Of a stretch of 64,000 nucleotides of DNA, positions 23,010 through 34,700 are shown piece after piece. The translations under genes were made by a program, and so were the position numbers. The DNA comes from Hevea brasiliensis. Taxonomy: Eukaryota > Streptophyta > Magnoliopsida > Malpighiales > Euphorbiaceae. A model generated the notes under the pieces. That model was not told the origin of the DNA. It saw only the letters and a program-made list of their open reading frames with translations, and did no database searches. The stretch's first letter is position 1. Each line of letters starts with the position of its first letter. The DNA lies in assembly GCF_030052815.1 (NCBI RefSeq), contig NC_079504.1, forward strand, positions 87,960,250 to 88,024,249. The letters run 5' to 3'.

Positions 23010-26000
23010 TGTAACACCCCTATGTTCGGTAATGCATTCAACTGTTCTAGTGACCAGTGTTGTCCGGATAGCTAGGATGCCTAGAACTACACTTAGATAT
23101 GAGTGAGGAGACATAAAATAACGAAATACAAGAAAAGAAAATACAAGAAAAATAAAGGAAAAATAATAGCAATGAAATGTAACCAAGTTAAACGAGCCGA
23201 GAACCCTAGCGATGGGTGACCGCACCGGGAAGTTGCAGCGTGAATCGTTGACTAGCCCTGGACCGTAGGAAACCCTGAAAAATATTTTTAAGATATAATT
23301 AAAGACCTATTGAAGCATAAATATTATTAGAAATATCAAAGAAAAATTAATTAATTAGTACAAACAAAAGTGAGAAATCGAGAAAACGACAAAATTCGGT
23401 GTTACCGAAAAATCAGGAATGCAACCCGAACAGGGGCATTGTGGTCATTTGACACCCTGAGTTGTCTTTTGACCTAAATGTCCATTAAAAATACATGATA
23501 TTACACTTGGAAAAATGTCATGAAAAATTAAATTGGTGGTACCTAATTCAATTAGCAAAAGATAGGAGCTTAATGTGAGAATTTGAAAATTTAAGAATAA
23601 ACAACCATTAAATCTCCACTTAGTGGTCCACTAACACCTAAAGTGGACCATTAACCTTCATTTTGGACAGCAGAAACTCACCTTCTTCAACATTGCAAAA
23701 ACCAGCCGAAAATGGAAGAAAGGAATTCCTCCATGGCCGAATTCATGCAAGCTTCCATTTCCCATGATCCAAGCCATTTTTTCACTTGTTTCCTTCACTA
23801 AAATTGTTCTACACAACTTGGGTAGTAGATAGGCAGCAAGAAAATCATGTTTTGGTGAGGTTTTGAAGAGTTTCAAAAGTGGTAAATATGTATTTTTGAT
23901 GCTTGTTTCATTAAACTTTGTATGGATGTTATGGGTACTTGAATTGTGGAAGGATTTTTGAAGTTTGATGAGTTAAGGGAGAGGTATATTTTTGGTAGCC
24001 ATGGAACTTCAATGAGAGCAGTTTATCCTTGCATGTAAATGGTAGATTAAAGTGTTGATGTAAGTGTTTATATGTGTAGGAATAAATTGGATAATGTATG
24101 TGTGATAGTACAATTGATTTTGGAAGTTTGGAAAGCTAATTGAAGAAGATTACAATCGATAACTTGAAGTGTAAATCAAAATATGTTGTTTCATGGGTTG
24201 GTTTATGGAATTAGATTTTTGAATTATGGTGCTTGTTATGGCAGCATGTATATGTGTATAAGGGTTTGAATGTGGACATGTAAATGAGCTAGGTTATGTG
24301 GTTAAATTGTTTATAATTTGGACTTGAAAAATTCTATACTATAATGTGCATATTGAGTGTGGTTATAAGCTGCCAAAATGACCAAAAATGAGTTGCTAAA
24401 TGTGTTTATGTTATGGTACAAAACAGAAATGGCATAAAGGAAGTGACTTGGTAAGTGTTGAATGTGTCCTTTGGTATGTGATGAAGAGTATGTTGCAGGG
24501 CAGTGTAGGTTTTGGCTTAGAACCTCAAGTGTGTGACTCCAATTGGTATGAGACCAATTGGAGGTGAAACTAGGCACAAAATGTGCCAACTTTCATGAAG
24601 GAAGCTTACCAAAATTCTGCTTGGAAGGTAATTTGAAAAATGACCAAATCCGGATTAGTACATTGAAAGCCTGAAAATTGACCATTTGGGCAGCAGTTAG
24701 TGTTTTAGCCATAACTCACTCGAAATAGGTCCAATTGACCTGAAATTTTTACCATGAATAGTTGAGACATATATCTACAATTCTTATGAAGACACCAAAG
24801 CCCAGAAATGGCCAGAACCAAGCCAAATAGCTTGCACAAGTTCGGGTCTAAAAATTGGCCGAACCAAAAGTGACCTAAAAATGACCTAAAGTGACCATTT
24901 TGATACATTTTGACCAGCATTAGTAAATTGACCATAACTTGGTCTACACAACTCATAATGACCTGAAATTTTGCCTCGCGTGCAATAAGATATAGACCTA
25001 GAAGTTTGTAGTTTTGACCAAAACCCAAAAATCGAGGAAACTAGGTCATCCGGCTAGGTCAAATTAGTATACCAGAATCCGACAAATTACAATAAAATGC
25101 ACTATACATGAAAATGAATTGGGTAATATGTACCAACACTAAAAGGCTACAAATGTGACATATTGGTAACATTAAAACCTAATTCACCTAGACTGCATCG
25201 AGGGTCAACATCTTAGGTTGACTAAAGAAATAATAGAATTCGATAAGTTAATTATTAAGCTTTATTCTTAGAGACAGTTTAAATGAGTACTGAAACATTT
25301 CAAATTGTGTGTTTCAGTTAGCAAAGACTCAGAGAAGGGGAAAGAAACACTGAGTCAGAGCCAAGAGATAGTTATCAGAGGTTTGTGCACAATAGTTATT
25401 TCTTTTGAATTTTTCAATTGAAATAAATTATGACTATTTGTATATTATTGTTTTAAATTGTGAAAATTTATTTGAATGATATTTGATGGATACTTATTGA
25501 TTGAAAAGCATTGTAAATGGTTTGAAACCACAGCTATCATGTATACTGATTGAATTCCTCGCTAGCTTGTCTAGTGGGATGAATTGAATTCCCTCTCTGG
25601 TTGAAGTGTTGAGGTGTGTGCCTGTTGAGGACGAATAAAATAAGTACTCATATTATTGCTAGCTAGCTATGTTATTCCTCACTAGCCATCGGCTTTTGGG
25701 ATGAATTGAATTCCTCATTAGCCATCGGCTTTTGGGATGAATTGGACTTTGGAACATGATTAAGCTGTGTGTGTGATTTATTGATATTCATTGTGATATT
25801 GTGAAATGGAGTTTAAATTCTTATTGACATTCACTGTCTTTTGAATTTAACTATGTTTTGATTCATTGAGAATTATTGTGATATTGTGAAATGGAGTTTA
25901 AATTCTTATTGACATTCATTGTCTTTTGAATTTAACTATGTTTTGATTTATTGAGATTTATTGTGATATTATGAAATGGAGTTTAAATTCTTTATAACAT

Positions 26001-26747
26001 TCATTGTCTTTGAATTTAACTATGGTTTTAAGTATCCACTATTTATATGACTTATGATTTTTGATTTAAAGTTGTATTTGGTTAATGTTGTGCACCACTG
26101 AGACATTGTCTCAGCGATAGCTTTTTATTACTGTCGCAGGTAGACTGACTGACAGGGCAGCAGACTAGGCTGCTAGTACTACAGTGAGAGATCATCGGGT
26201 ATATTGAGTATGCCATATTTTGCATTTTGTATTGTAATGTATGTTCACTGTATGTATATAGTGTTCTTAATTTTGAGTAGTTGTAAATTAAAATTGTACA
26301 TTGAAGTTGTAAAATAAATTGTAAATTATTTTGATTTGTAAATATTGTGATATATTTATTTTATCTCAACCTTTGAAAATACTGAAAAATTATTGTGGAT
26401 TTGAGTTGAGAAACATATTGTGTTGATTAAATGTTGGAGTTTGAGATTGAGAAATATATTTGAAGTGCTTTCTACAGGTTTTTGAAGAACTGTTTTATTT
26501 AAAATATAGATGGCATTCAGCCAAAATTTTTACAAAAATTACTAATAAATCAAATGTGTTAGCTGTTTCACTTCAGTTCAAAAATTTTTTTAACACCTGT
26601 AAATAGTGCTCACCACTGTAAAAAGAAGTAAGAAAAGTTTTAAAATCCCTTGTAGTGTATTTAATGGGTTATCAGTAGATGAAGTTCGTAATTCATTAGG
26701 TATACTAGGGCATCATGTCATGCCTTATGGAGGGGTAGGGTGTGACA
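23010..26747 (+). repeat. B 3' LTR (3738 bp)
   Basis: TGTAACACCCC to GGTGTGACA. Complete and uninterrupted; it is the reference copy for the split 5' LTR. The right flank is CAAAG. The left flank is outside the window, so the target duplication cannot be checked. Frames inside it (23658-23876, 24311-24589, 24705-25028, 26606-26875) are LTR sequence. Confidence 0.92.
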
Positions 26748-27938
26748 CAAAGTACATCAATTTACTAATTTCTCAAAAATTTCCCCCAATTTCTCTTACT
26801 TTAAGAACCCTATTTTATCAATTTGTTCAATTCATGAAATTAAAGTGTCCCTTGCATATCTACATACTCAATTGAGTTCACATGCTCATTTAATTCCAAT
26901 ATTTTTCATCAAATCCAATATCTCCCTAGGCTGGCCGAATTTTGCTTCTCAAGATTCAACCATAATTTTATCTATTTTTCATGCTAACTCATGTTAATCA
27001 CACTTAATTTCAAGAAAACTAAAGTAATTAAGCTTAAACATAACTTACCTTATTTAAGCAAATTTTCCTCCTCTCCAATCTTCTTTCTTTCTTTTTCTTT
27101 TTGTTCCTAAGCACTCTTCCAATGTCTAGGGATAAACTTTAATGTTGGAAGTTTGGAAATTTATGAGGGAAAACTAATGAAATGGAAGTTTTACCACCTT
27201 AACAATGGTGGAAAGAAAAGAGAGAGAGGAAGAAATGAAGAGAGAGGGATGACTACTTTATGGGAAGAAGAAGATGAATTTTTCCTTTTTAATTTTTATT
27301 CTTATTAATGTGTAATTATCCTTTAATTTCCATAATTCAAAATTACAATTTTATGAGATCATACTTACCTCATTTGAGTGATGTCATAATTCCTTTATTC
27401 AATTTCTTTTCTTTTTCCTTTTATTTTTCTATAGTTCTTTAATTTAAATCTATATTTCAAAATTTTTATTTCTCAGATTTTATTGGACAGTTAGGTCGTG
27501 AGTCACCTTTAGGGGTGAATTGACCAATTTGTCCATCGCCGGTCTGATCCAATTTGAAAATAATTTATTATTTCTTTCGGAATCCTGACCTAATTATTTG
27601 ACATACTTATCAACTCTCTTCTGTGATTTTCTCTTTTCCACTAGGTTCGCAATAGTCCTTAGGACCGTGGTATCACAATTTTCCGTTCAAAATTAGGATT
27701 ACAGTTGAACTCACAGTCACTTCTCGGTAAGGTTACCCATCGCTGTGATCCTTGGCTCATTTAACTTTTTATGTATTGTTTTTCTTATTTATACTTACCT
27801 ATCTGGTAATCACCATTAATTTTCATTCATGACTTTTCTAGATGACTTAAACATGATTATATTTCTCTTAATTATCTGAATTGATACTAATCACCGAAAC
27901 AATAAAATATACCAAGACATGCATATAGGAGTATTACA
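26748..27938 (-). repeat. LTR F, truncated by B (C-family)
   Basis: A minus-strand LTR whose start (minus-strand TGTAATACTCC) is at 27938. It aligns by eye with the C 3' LTR from about 57060 to 58225: the shared motifs include CCTGACCTAATTATTTGAC, ACCCATCGCTGTGA and a CTTTTCCACT block. Its other end should lie left of element B, outside the window. No polypurine tract follows 27938, so this is the outer edge of an element or a solo LTR. Confidence 0.7.
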
Positions 27939-28515
27939 ACTATATCAACACCTGACTGTTGCTCATCCTTTTATGTCATAGATTTTAGATTTTAGATTTT
28001 AGAAAATAAATTATGAATTTGTGATATGAATGAGGCGGAGCATGAATTTTTTAAAGTTTTAATTAATTTTAATTTAAAATTTATAGAGTTGATTATACTT
28101 AAAATTAAGAATTAATTGTAGTGTAAATAAATAAATAAAATAATTTTTTTAATAAGAGATTGAGGAAATAGAGACTTAAATACTAAAATATTAAAAAAAG
28201 AAATGAGACGTAATTTTGTTATGCTCCCAACTTCATCCGAATCGGCCCGGTGACGGACAAATGGGTTGCGTTCCTGGTCACACCATGATTTAAAAAGATA
28301 ATTGAAAATGGCAAAAATGAAATTAGGTAAATATTGAAGGGTAAATGTTAGTGTGACCAGGCATCAGGGGCCCGCTTGGTTTGGCGCTTTTGGCGGCTGT
28401 TCTTCCAATCAAGGGAGAAAAAAAAAAAAACTCTGTTCCTACAAAACTAAAATCTCTCTCTTTCTCTCTCTAAAACCTCTCCCTCTCCTTCCATCTGCTC
28501 CTTTTTTTTTTGTTC
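27939..28515. promoter_or_regulatory. Kinase gene upstream region
   Basis: Non-coding, AT-rich to about 28230, then more balanced. It contains an 11-bp inverted repeat, CCTGGTCACAC (28273-28283) and GTGTGACCAGG (28351-28361). A pyrimidine-rich CT/TC tract (about 28430-28510) of the kind common in plant 5' leaders follows. No clear TATA box is seen. Confidence 0.45.
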
Positions 28516-28563
28516 ATGACTGGTTGGCTCTTTCTATTTGTCTGTTGCCGGATTAATTTGTGA
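28516..28563 (+). promoter_or_regulatory. Upstream ORF in kinase leader
   Basis: ATG at 28516 opens a 15-codon frame (MTGWLFLFVCCRINL) closed by TGA at 28561, 155 bp before the kinase ATG. If the leader starts upstream of it, it could lower translation of the kinase. The transcript start is not known from sequence. Confidence 0.35.
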
Positions 28564-28718
28564 ATTCCGGCAACCCATTTGTATCCCGGGAAGACCCAGA
28601 TTGGATCCGAGGGCATTTATCATTTCTTCTTCTTCTTCTTCACATCCGAGATGATTTTTTTATTTGTTTATTTAGGATAAAATGCAATAGATCCAGCTGT
28701 GTTTTAAGGTCGAAATTC

Positions 28719-31700
28719 ATGGGAATTTGTTTTAGCATAGAAAATAAGCAAGTATCTCAAGAACAACGGCAATTATCTTCTAAGAAAGGTATTTATTTAA
28801 ATAAATACTTCTTTTATTTTAATGGAAATTCATTCACTTTTTCTTTTTTAATTTCGTTGTGCATTGTATTCTGGTTCTCTTGATTTTCCATAGAAATCAA
28901 ATGGAAAATTTCCTTTGCCGTCATTAGGATTATGGTGAAAGTTTGTTGTGAACTTGAAGGCTTTAAGAGTTTAATGCTGCTTTGATTAATGTTTTTTGAC
29001 CACGGCAATTTTATGTAATCAGTTTATTTTTTAAAAGTTTGACATTTCTAAATTTATTCTTCGACTAAGGTTTCAGAACTCATTATGTGTTTGTGAAAGA
29101 TTAACCTTTTCCCATATTTGAAATAATTTCGGTGAAAGGAAAAATAGCAAATTTCTAATGCATTTCTATCAACTTGAGATCGACAAAGTGAAACCTAAGT
29201 GAAGTGAATAAGGTAAATTTAAATAGAAATACATGCGTAAATTGGTGTGTTTAGCTGAATCATATGTGGTAGCTTAATTTATATTTCTGGTGAAACCGAA
29301 GCAGGACAAGACTTTGATCAGCCAGCAAGTAAATTAAGTAGGCCAGACTCATTTGACGTAAAAAGCGCCAGCAACACTCCATTGGTCCCCAAGAATGTCA
29401 CTGATCTACGCCAGAATCCAGGATATAGTAATGTTGACATCTTTGCATATGAGGAAATGAAATTGGCCACAAAGCATTTCCGACCTGATTTCATTCTTGG
29501 CGAGGGTGGATTTGGAGTTGTTTATAAGGGTGTCATAGACAAAAGCATAAGACTTGGTTATGAGACCATGGTTGTTGCCATCAAAGAGCTTAATCCTGAT
29601 GGGTTACAAGGTGACAGAGAATGGCTGGTATTTGCCTTATCATATTTTCTTAGCATGCAAATTTCTTTTATAAATTTCATATTTGCACTGGTTGACAGTT
29701 CCAGAACGTTTTTACATTAACTTTTTGAAATTATAAGTAAAGTAAGTTTTTTCCTCAAAGCAAATGAAAGTGAAAGAGGTTTTAGTGGTGATAAAATTGG
29801 TTTGCAGTAGATTTTTCTGAAATATTTTTTTTTTCTTCAAAGATGGAAAGGATTATTTGTGTTTGCTGGTGGGTAGGAGAGAGACACAGCATCAAGAACT
29901 GAAAATTGCTGAAATATTACTTTTATAAGTTGGATACTTGTATTGCACATTTGCACTCTCATGCACTTAATGTATTTTTGGATTAAGTTAGCAAAATTTT
30001 GAATGAGCTTTTTGGATTAAGTTAGCAAAATTTTGAATGAGCTTACATACATTTATTATATTTGTATTAATTATTCCAAAGGGATAATGCTCAATTAAGT
30101 CTTAAATCAATTTAGTGTAGGTCTACTGTGTGGATGATTCTTTTCAATTAATTCTAAGGCATGCTATCTATGATCTATTGAGATACTAAAAGTGCCTGTT
30201 TATAACTCTTGTCCTCATCATTTTAGGTTACCTGGAAACTCTTCTTCTTTTTTACTACTTGAATCTGCTTGCTTCTTTGCATTAGTGTGCAACTACAAGA
30301 TAATGTTTCTAGTTTCCAGAACATTTAAGACAGCCTTTCCTCAATTTATCATTGATTGGTGCCACCTCTGCCTTCCACAGAATTTGATCACTTCTATTTA
30401 GTCCAATAATGGATTTCCAGCACATACATCTCAATATACTCATTATAACGATGCTTATTTTATGAATGTTCTCTATAGCTGCATAGCTTTCACTCTCGTA
30501 GACACGGTTGATCTATTTGTGATGTTATGGAATATCCTTTTAGCTTAATAAGAAATTTGCAGTCATGTGACACTTCAATTGTGCTTCTCATTTCTCAGCA
30601 TCTCACTTCAATTCCACACCTGGTATCAAATCCTTGATATTTCCTCATTTTTTTTAGTGACACCATATGACAGAAATTATCTTTTGGCACACCTTTAGGC
30701 AATACAGCTCTTCTTGATTTCTTTTGTCCTGTGCATTGCTAAAGTTGCAGTCAATATATTCGTTCTTGTTATGCAGTTTGGAACCTCAAGAATTTCCCAT
30801 AATAGCTGAGCTGGGGTGATTATCTAAACTAAGGGAAGCTTATGACTAAATAATTAGATTTAGATGAAGACCAACTTAACATCCTTACAGTGAGAGTCCA
30901 TTATAAAGAAAAAGTCAAAATGAATATCTCATTTTCTCTGATTTAGAAGTGTATATAACAAGTTAAGATGAAAACTTATTTGCAGTTAGATTGGAAGGAA
31001 CTATATCATCTACAATAAAGGGAATTGTATCAATCTAAAATATGGGGATGATTTTTCTTTCCATTGTGTATGAACTTAATTCTTGCCATTTACCAAAAGG
31101 AGCTTCTTTTCTCTTTTAAACTGTTTGCGTAAAGATGGGCCTGGTTGCATGTATTTATGATTCACTGTTTTCTTGGCAGGCAGAAGTCAACTATTTAGGT
31201 CAATTTAGTCACCCAAATCTTGTGAAGCTTATTGGGTATTGCTGTGAAGATGAGCACAGGCTATTGGTCTATGAATACATGGCAAGTGGGAGTTTAGAGA
31301 AACATCTTTTTCGTAGTAAGTGGCTGTTGCAACTTTGAATTATTGCCGTTTATTAAGGGTTGAAATTTTATATAACACATATCTTAGTGCTTATGCCATA
31401 GTTCTGCTCTGGGGAATTTAGAAAGAAAAGGAGAGAAAAGAATAGAAGATAGAGAGAGAACGGATATTCTTTATTAATCTCAACTGAACAACTGATGTCC
31501 AATTACACAGGTACATTTCCTATGTATAGTATAATCCAATGACTGTTCTAGTAATGCCCTAACTGCTTAACGACTTCAGTTACTTCCAGCTCATTCAATT
31601 CCTACGGTTAAATCAGCTCACAACTGACTCACATTCCCTCCAAAACCTATCCTCTCTCAACTCCACCATCTATTCATTTCTTCCAGCTCATGCTCTCTAT

Positions 31701-34700
31701 CTACTTATGTGACAATACCCTCCACTCTAATACCTTCTTGTCCCCAAGAAGGTTTGAATTCTGGAATTTAAGCTGGAATGAATGCTTGAGCTTCCCCAGT
31801 AGTATTCTTTTTAGTAACTGCAAACATTTAATGAGGTACTGAGTAACTGAAATGTCATTCCTCATAATGTTTCGGAGTTGAAATAAATTCTTTGGAGCTA
31901 CTTCCAATTGACTGTCTACAAATTGCTAGAAATTAAAAATAGACTGGAATGGTTGTACTGACTGTCAAAACCCTCAAGATCCTTCCCATTCCTGTGCACT
32001 AGCTGTTGAAAGCTAGTGCAGGGCACCATCCTATGCATTGTAGAAGTTTCAGTCAACCCTTGCAAAGTAATGAATCTACTTCCCTTCCTGAAAAAGACTT
32101 GGGAACGTTCAAAGTGAAACATCACTGGATTAAAGCTTTTCATCCAATCAACCCCTAATATCATATCAAAGCTAACCAATTCCAATACCCTCAAGTCAAA
32201 AATAAACTGATTTGGCTGTATTTCCCAATTAAACTGATGACAAACACTAGTGCCCTCCATCTTTCTCCCATTTGCTACCGGAACAGTAATTGTAGGAACC
32301 TCTACCAATGCTAATTTAAGTGCCTTGGCCACCCCAACATCCAAAAAACTATGAGTACTGCCACTGTTTATCAATATCAGCAATTTCCTGTTTTGATGTC
32401 ACCCCATTACTTTGATAGCTGCTGCTCCTTGGTTGCCTTACAAAGCATGAATAGAAAGAGTCATGTCCTCTTGTTTCCATTCAGCCTCCTCTTCCTCCTG
32501 AGAAATATCATGGCATTCCTCTCTTTTCTGACCTTTTTCCTGAGTATAACATTTCCCCTTATCTGCCTTAGTGACATGTATTGCCATCACTGATTTCTGC
32601 TTGGATACATGACCAGGGAAATACTTCTCCCCACACCTGTAACATGGCTTAGGTTGTCTTAAACCAGCTGAATTGTGTTGTAGGGGTATTTTCATTGCAG
32701 ATTGGTTTGATGAAGGCTGACTGTTGCTAGGATGTTTTATGCTAGTTGAATTGTGTTGTGGTGGTGTTTTCATTGCAGATTGGTAAGATGAAGACTGGCT
32801 GTGGCGGGATGGAATGGTTTTGCTGGTTGTGTTTTGGAATTTCAAAGTTGTAGTGAAATTAGTGTTTGGTGGCTTTGGAGAATTGGGAAAGTTCTGATGT
32901 AACTGTGAGATATTGTATGGCATAGCTGTAGGATTAAGATTAGTATTTGTTCCAAAGGGGCAAATTGGTTTAGGGTTGTAATTTACTCCACTACTTCCAA
33001 GGAGCTGCTCTTGAAATTTAGCAACCTCAAATGCATGATACAAAGTGGCAGGTCTCGTCATCTTTACCATAGGCCTAATTTCATCCGTTAACCTGCCAAA
33101 TCTGACATAGAGGGCTTTTTTTAAAATCTTCCCAAGAATGAGACGCTTCCCTTGTAATCTAATTGTGATACTAAGCATCCGCCCTACTACTAAAAATAGA
33201 CTTGCAATTCCCACCATTTGTACCCATTACTCTTCAAAATACTTGGCACATTTTCTTAGCCACGCCCTAGGTTCTTTCCCCTCAAAAGTAATTAATTCAA
33301 TCTTGGGTAAAATTTTGGCCATACCTTCATTCTCAGCTACAGATCCATTGCTAACAATTCCTCGTTGCTGGTTGACTTTCTCCTTTGGATTAGGGAAAAT
33401 ACTCTTACCCCTGAGGACAGTGTGACAGCCTGACAAAATAGCTCCCATAAAATCCAAATTTTTTCACAAGGCAGCCTGCCGGGTGAGGTTCAGTATGCGT
33501 GAGTCCTTGTGGGGCAAAGGGTAGGTGTGCGCTGTTGGGCAGGCAGTGCGTGTGGAAATGAGGTTCATATGCTGACAGGGCAGGCAGGTGCGTAGGAGAA
33601 TCAGTGAGGCGCTGTAGCGCGTTGTGGGGTTGCGGGGTGCGCAAGGAAACGAGGTTCAACGAGCGAGCAGGCGAGCAGAATGCGCACTGGTGTGCACGGA
33701 GCACCTGGCAAGTGAGGTTTAAGCGCCTGGAGAGTGTTGGAAGCTCTTGAAGCTGGCAGGCCGATATGAGGTTCACACCTGGAAATCTCCGGAACCACCT
33801 GGGACAGTCTTGCACCGCATAATGGACCAGTTGGCTAAAGGTTATTGGGCAGCAGCCCTCCCTAGGTGGGCCACCATGGTTGCCGACCTACAAGCTTCAT
33901 GAAGGATCTTTTGAGTGTTCTCCAAGCATATTCGGATTTTTCTAAGGCAAGTGGGCTAGATATCTAGCTTGGATATTTTCTGAGGCCAAATCTCCACTGT
34001 CCAAAGTAATGAGGTGATCAAGAGGAGATCCTAGCCATCCAAATGAGGCTCAATCTCCACCACAAGTTGAGGCGGCATTTTCTCCACCACAAGCTAAGAC
34101 GGCTAGCTAGGGACTTCCGTGCTCATTTGTACACACCTCGAGTCACTTGTATAATTAGCTTTGTAAAGCTATTCTCTTGTAGCCTCAGACTTGTACAGCC
34201 AATTTTATTGGGTTATAAAATTACTTTCTCTTTGCCAAACTCTTTCCATTGTTTATCTTTGTTTCCTTTTGTACTTTCTCACTTTTTTTTATCCTTCATC
34301 GCCCTTGTTAGTCTATTTTGTAGGCTAACCAAGTTGAGAGGCTGACTTATTCTAGCCTAGTGACTAAGTGCCGCACGGTTGGAAGTTGGTTTGCCGTTCA
34401 TAAACAACTTACTCCGTGACAACTGCAATAGAGGTTCCTACTTCTTCATTTACTCCAGGACCAGTTCCTTCACTTTTATTAGGCAAATAATCCCAAAAAT
34501 AGCTCGCAACTCCTCCCTGATCATACTTCTACTCTCTATTGCACTCTGCAAGGCATGCTGCTTCAATTCCTGCCTCACATCATCCTTATCCTTCTTGGAT
34601 TCTGTTTGCAAAACCCTAACTATTTCCTCCAACTCAGAGATCCTTGAGTCTTGAGTAACTACCCCAGATCTATTCATTCTTGCAATACCATTGGAATGTA

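Noticed and set aside
28560..28883. 107-codon ORF starting before the kinase exon
   Set aside because: It begins at a GTG in the leader and reads through the exon 1 splice donor. The real start is ATG 28719 (MGICFS).
31372..31711. A 3' LTR matching 35112-35389
   Set aside because: The two stretches do not align by eye. They share only general features, so I did not pair them as LTRs of one element.
33405..33815. 136-codon minus-strand ORF rich in Pro, Leu and His
   Set aside because: It lies in the GC-rich insertion, where stops are rare by composition. It has no domain and overlaps another ORF.
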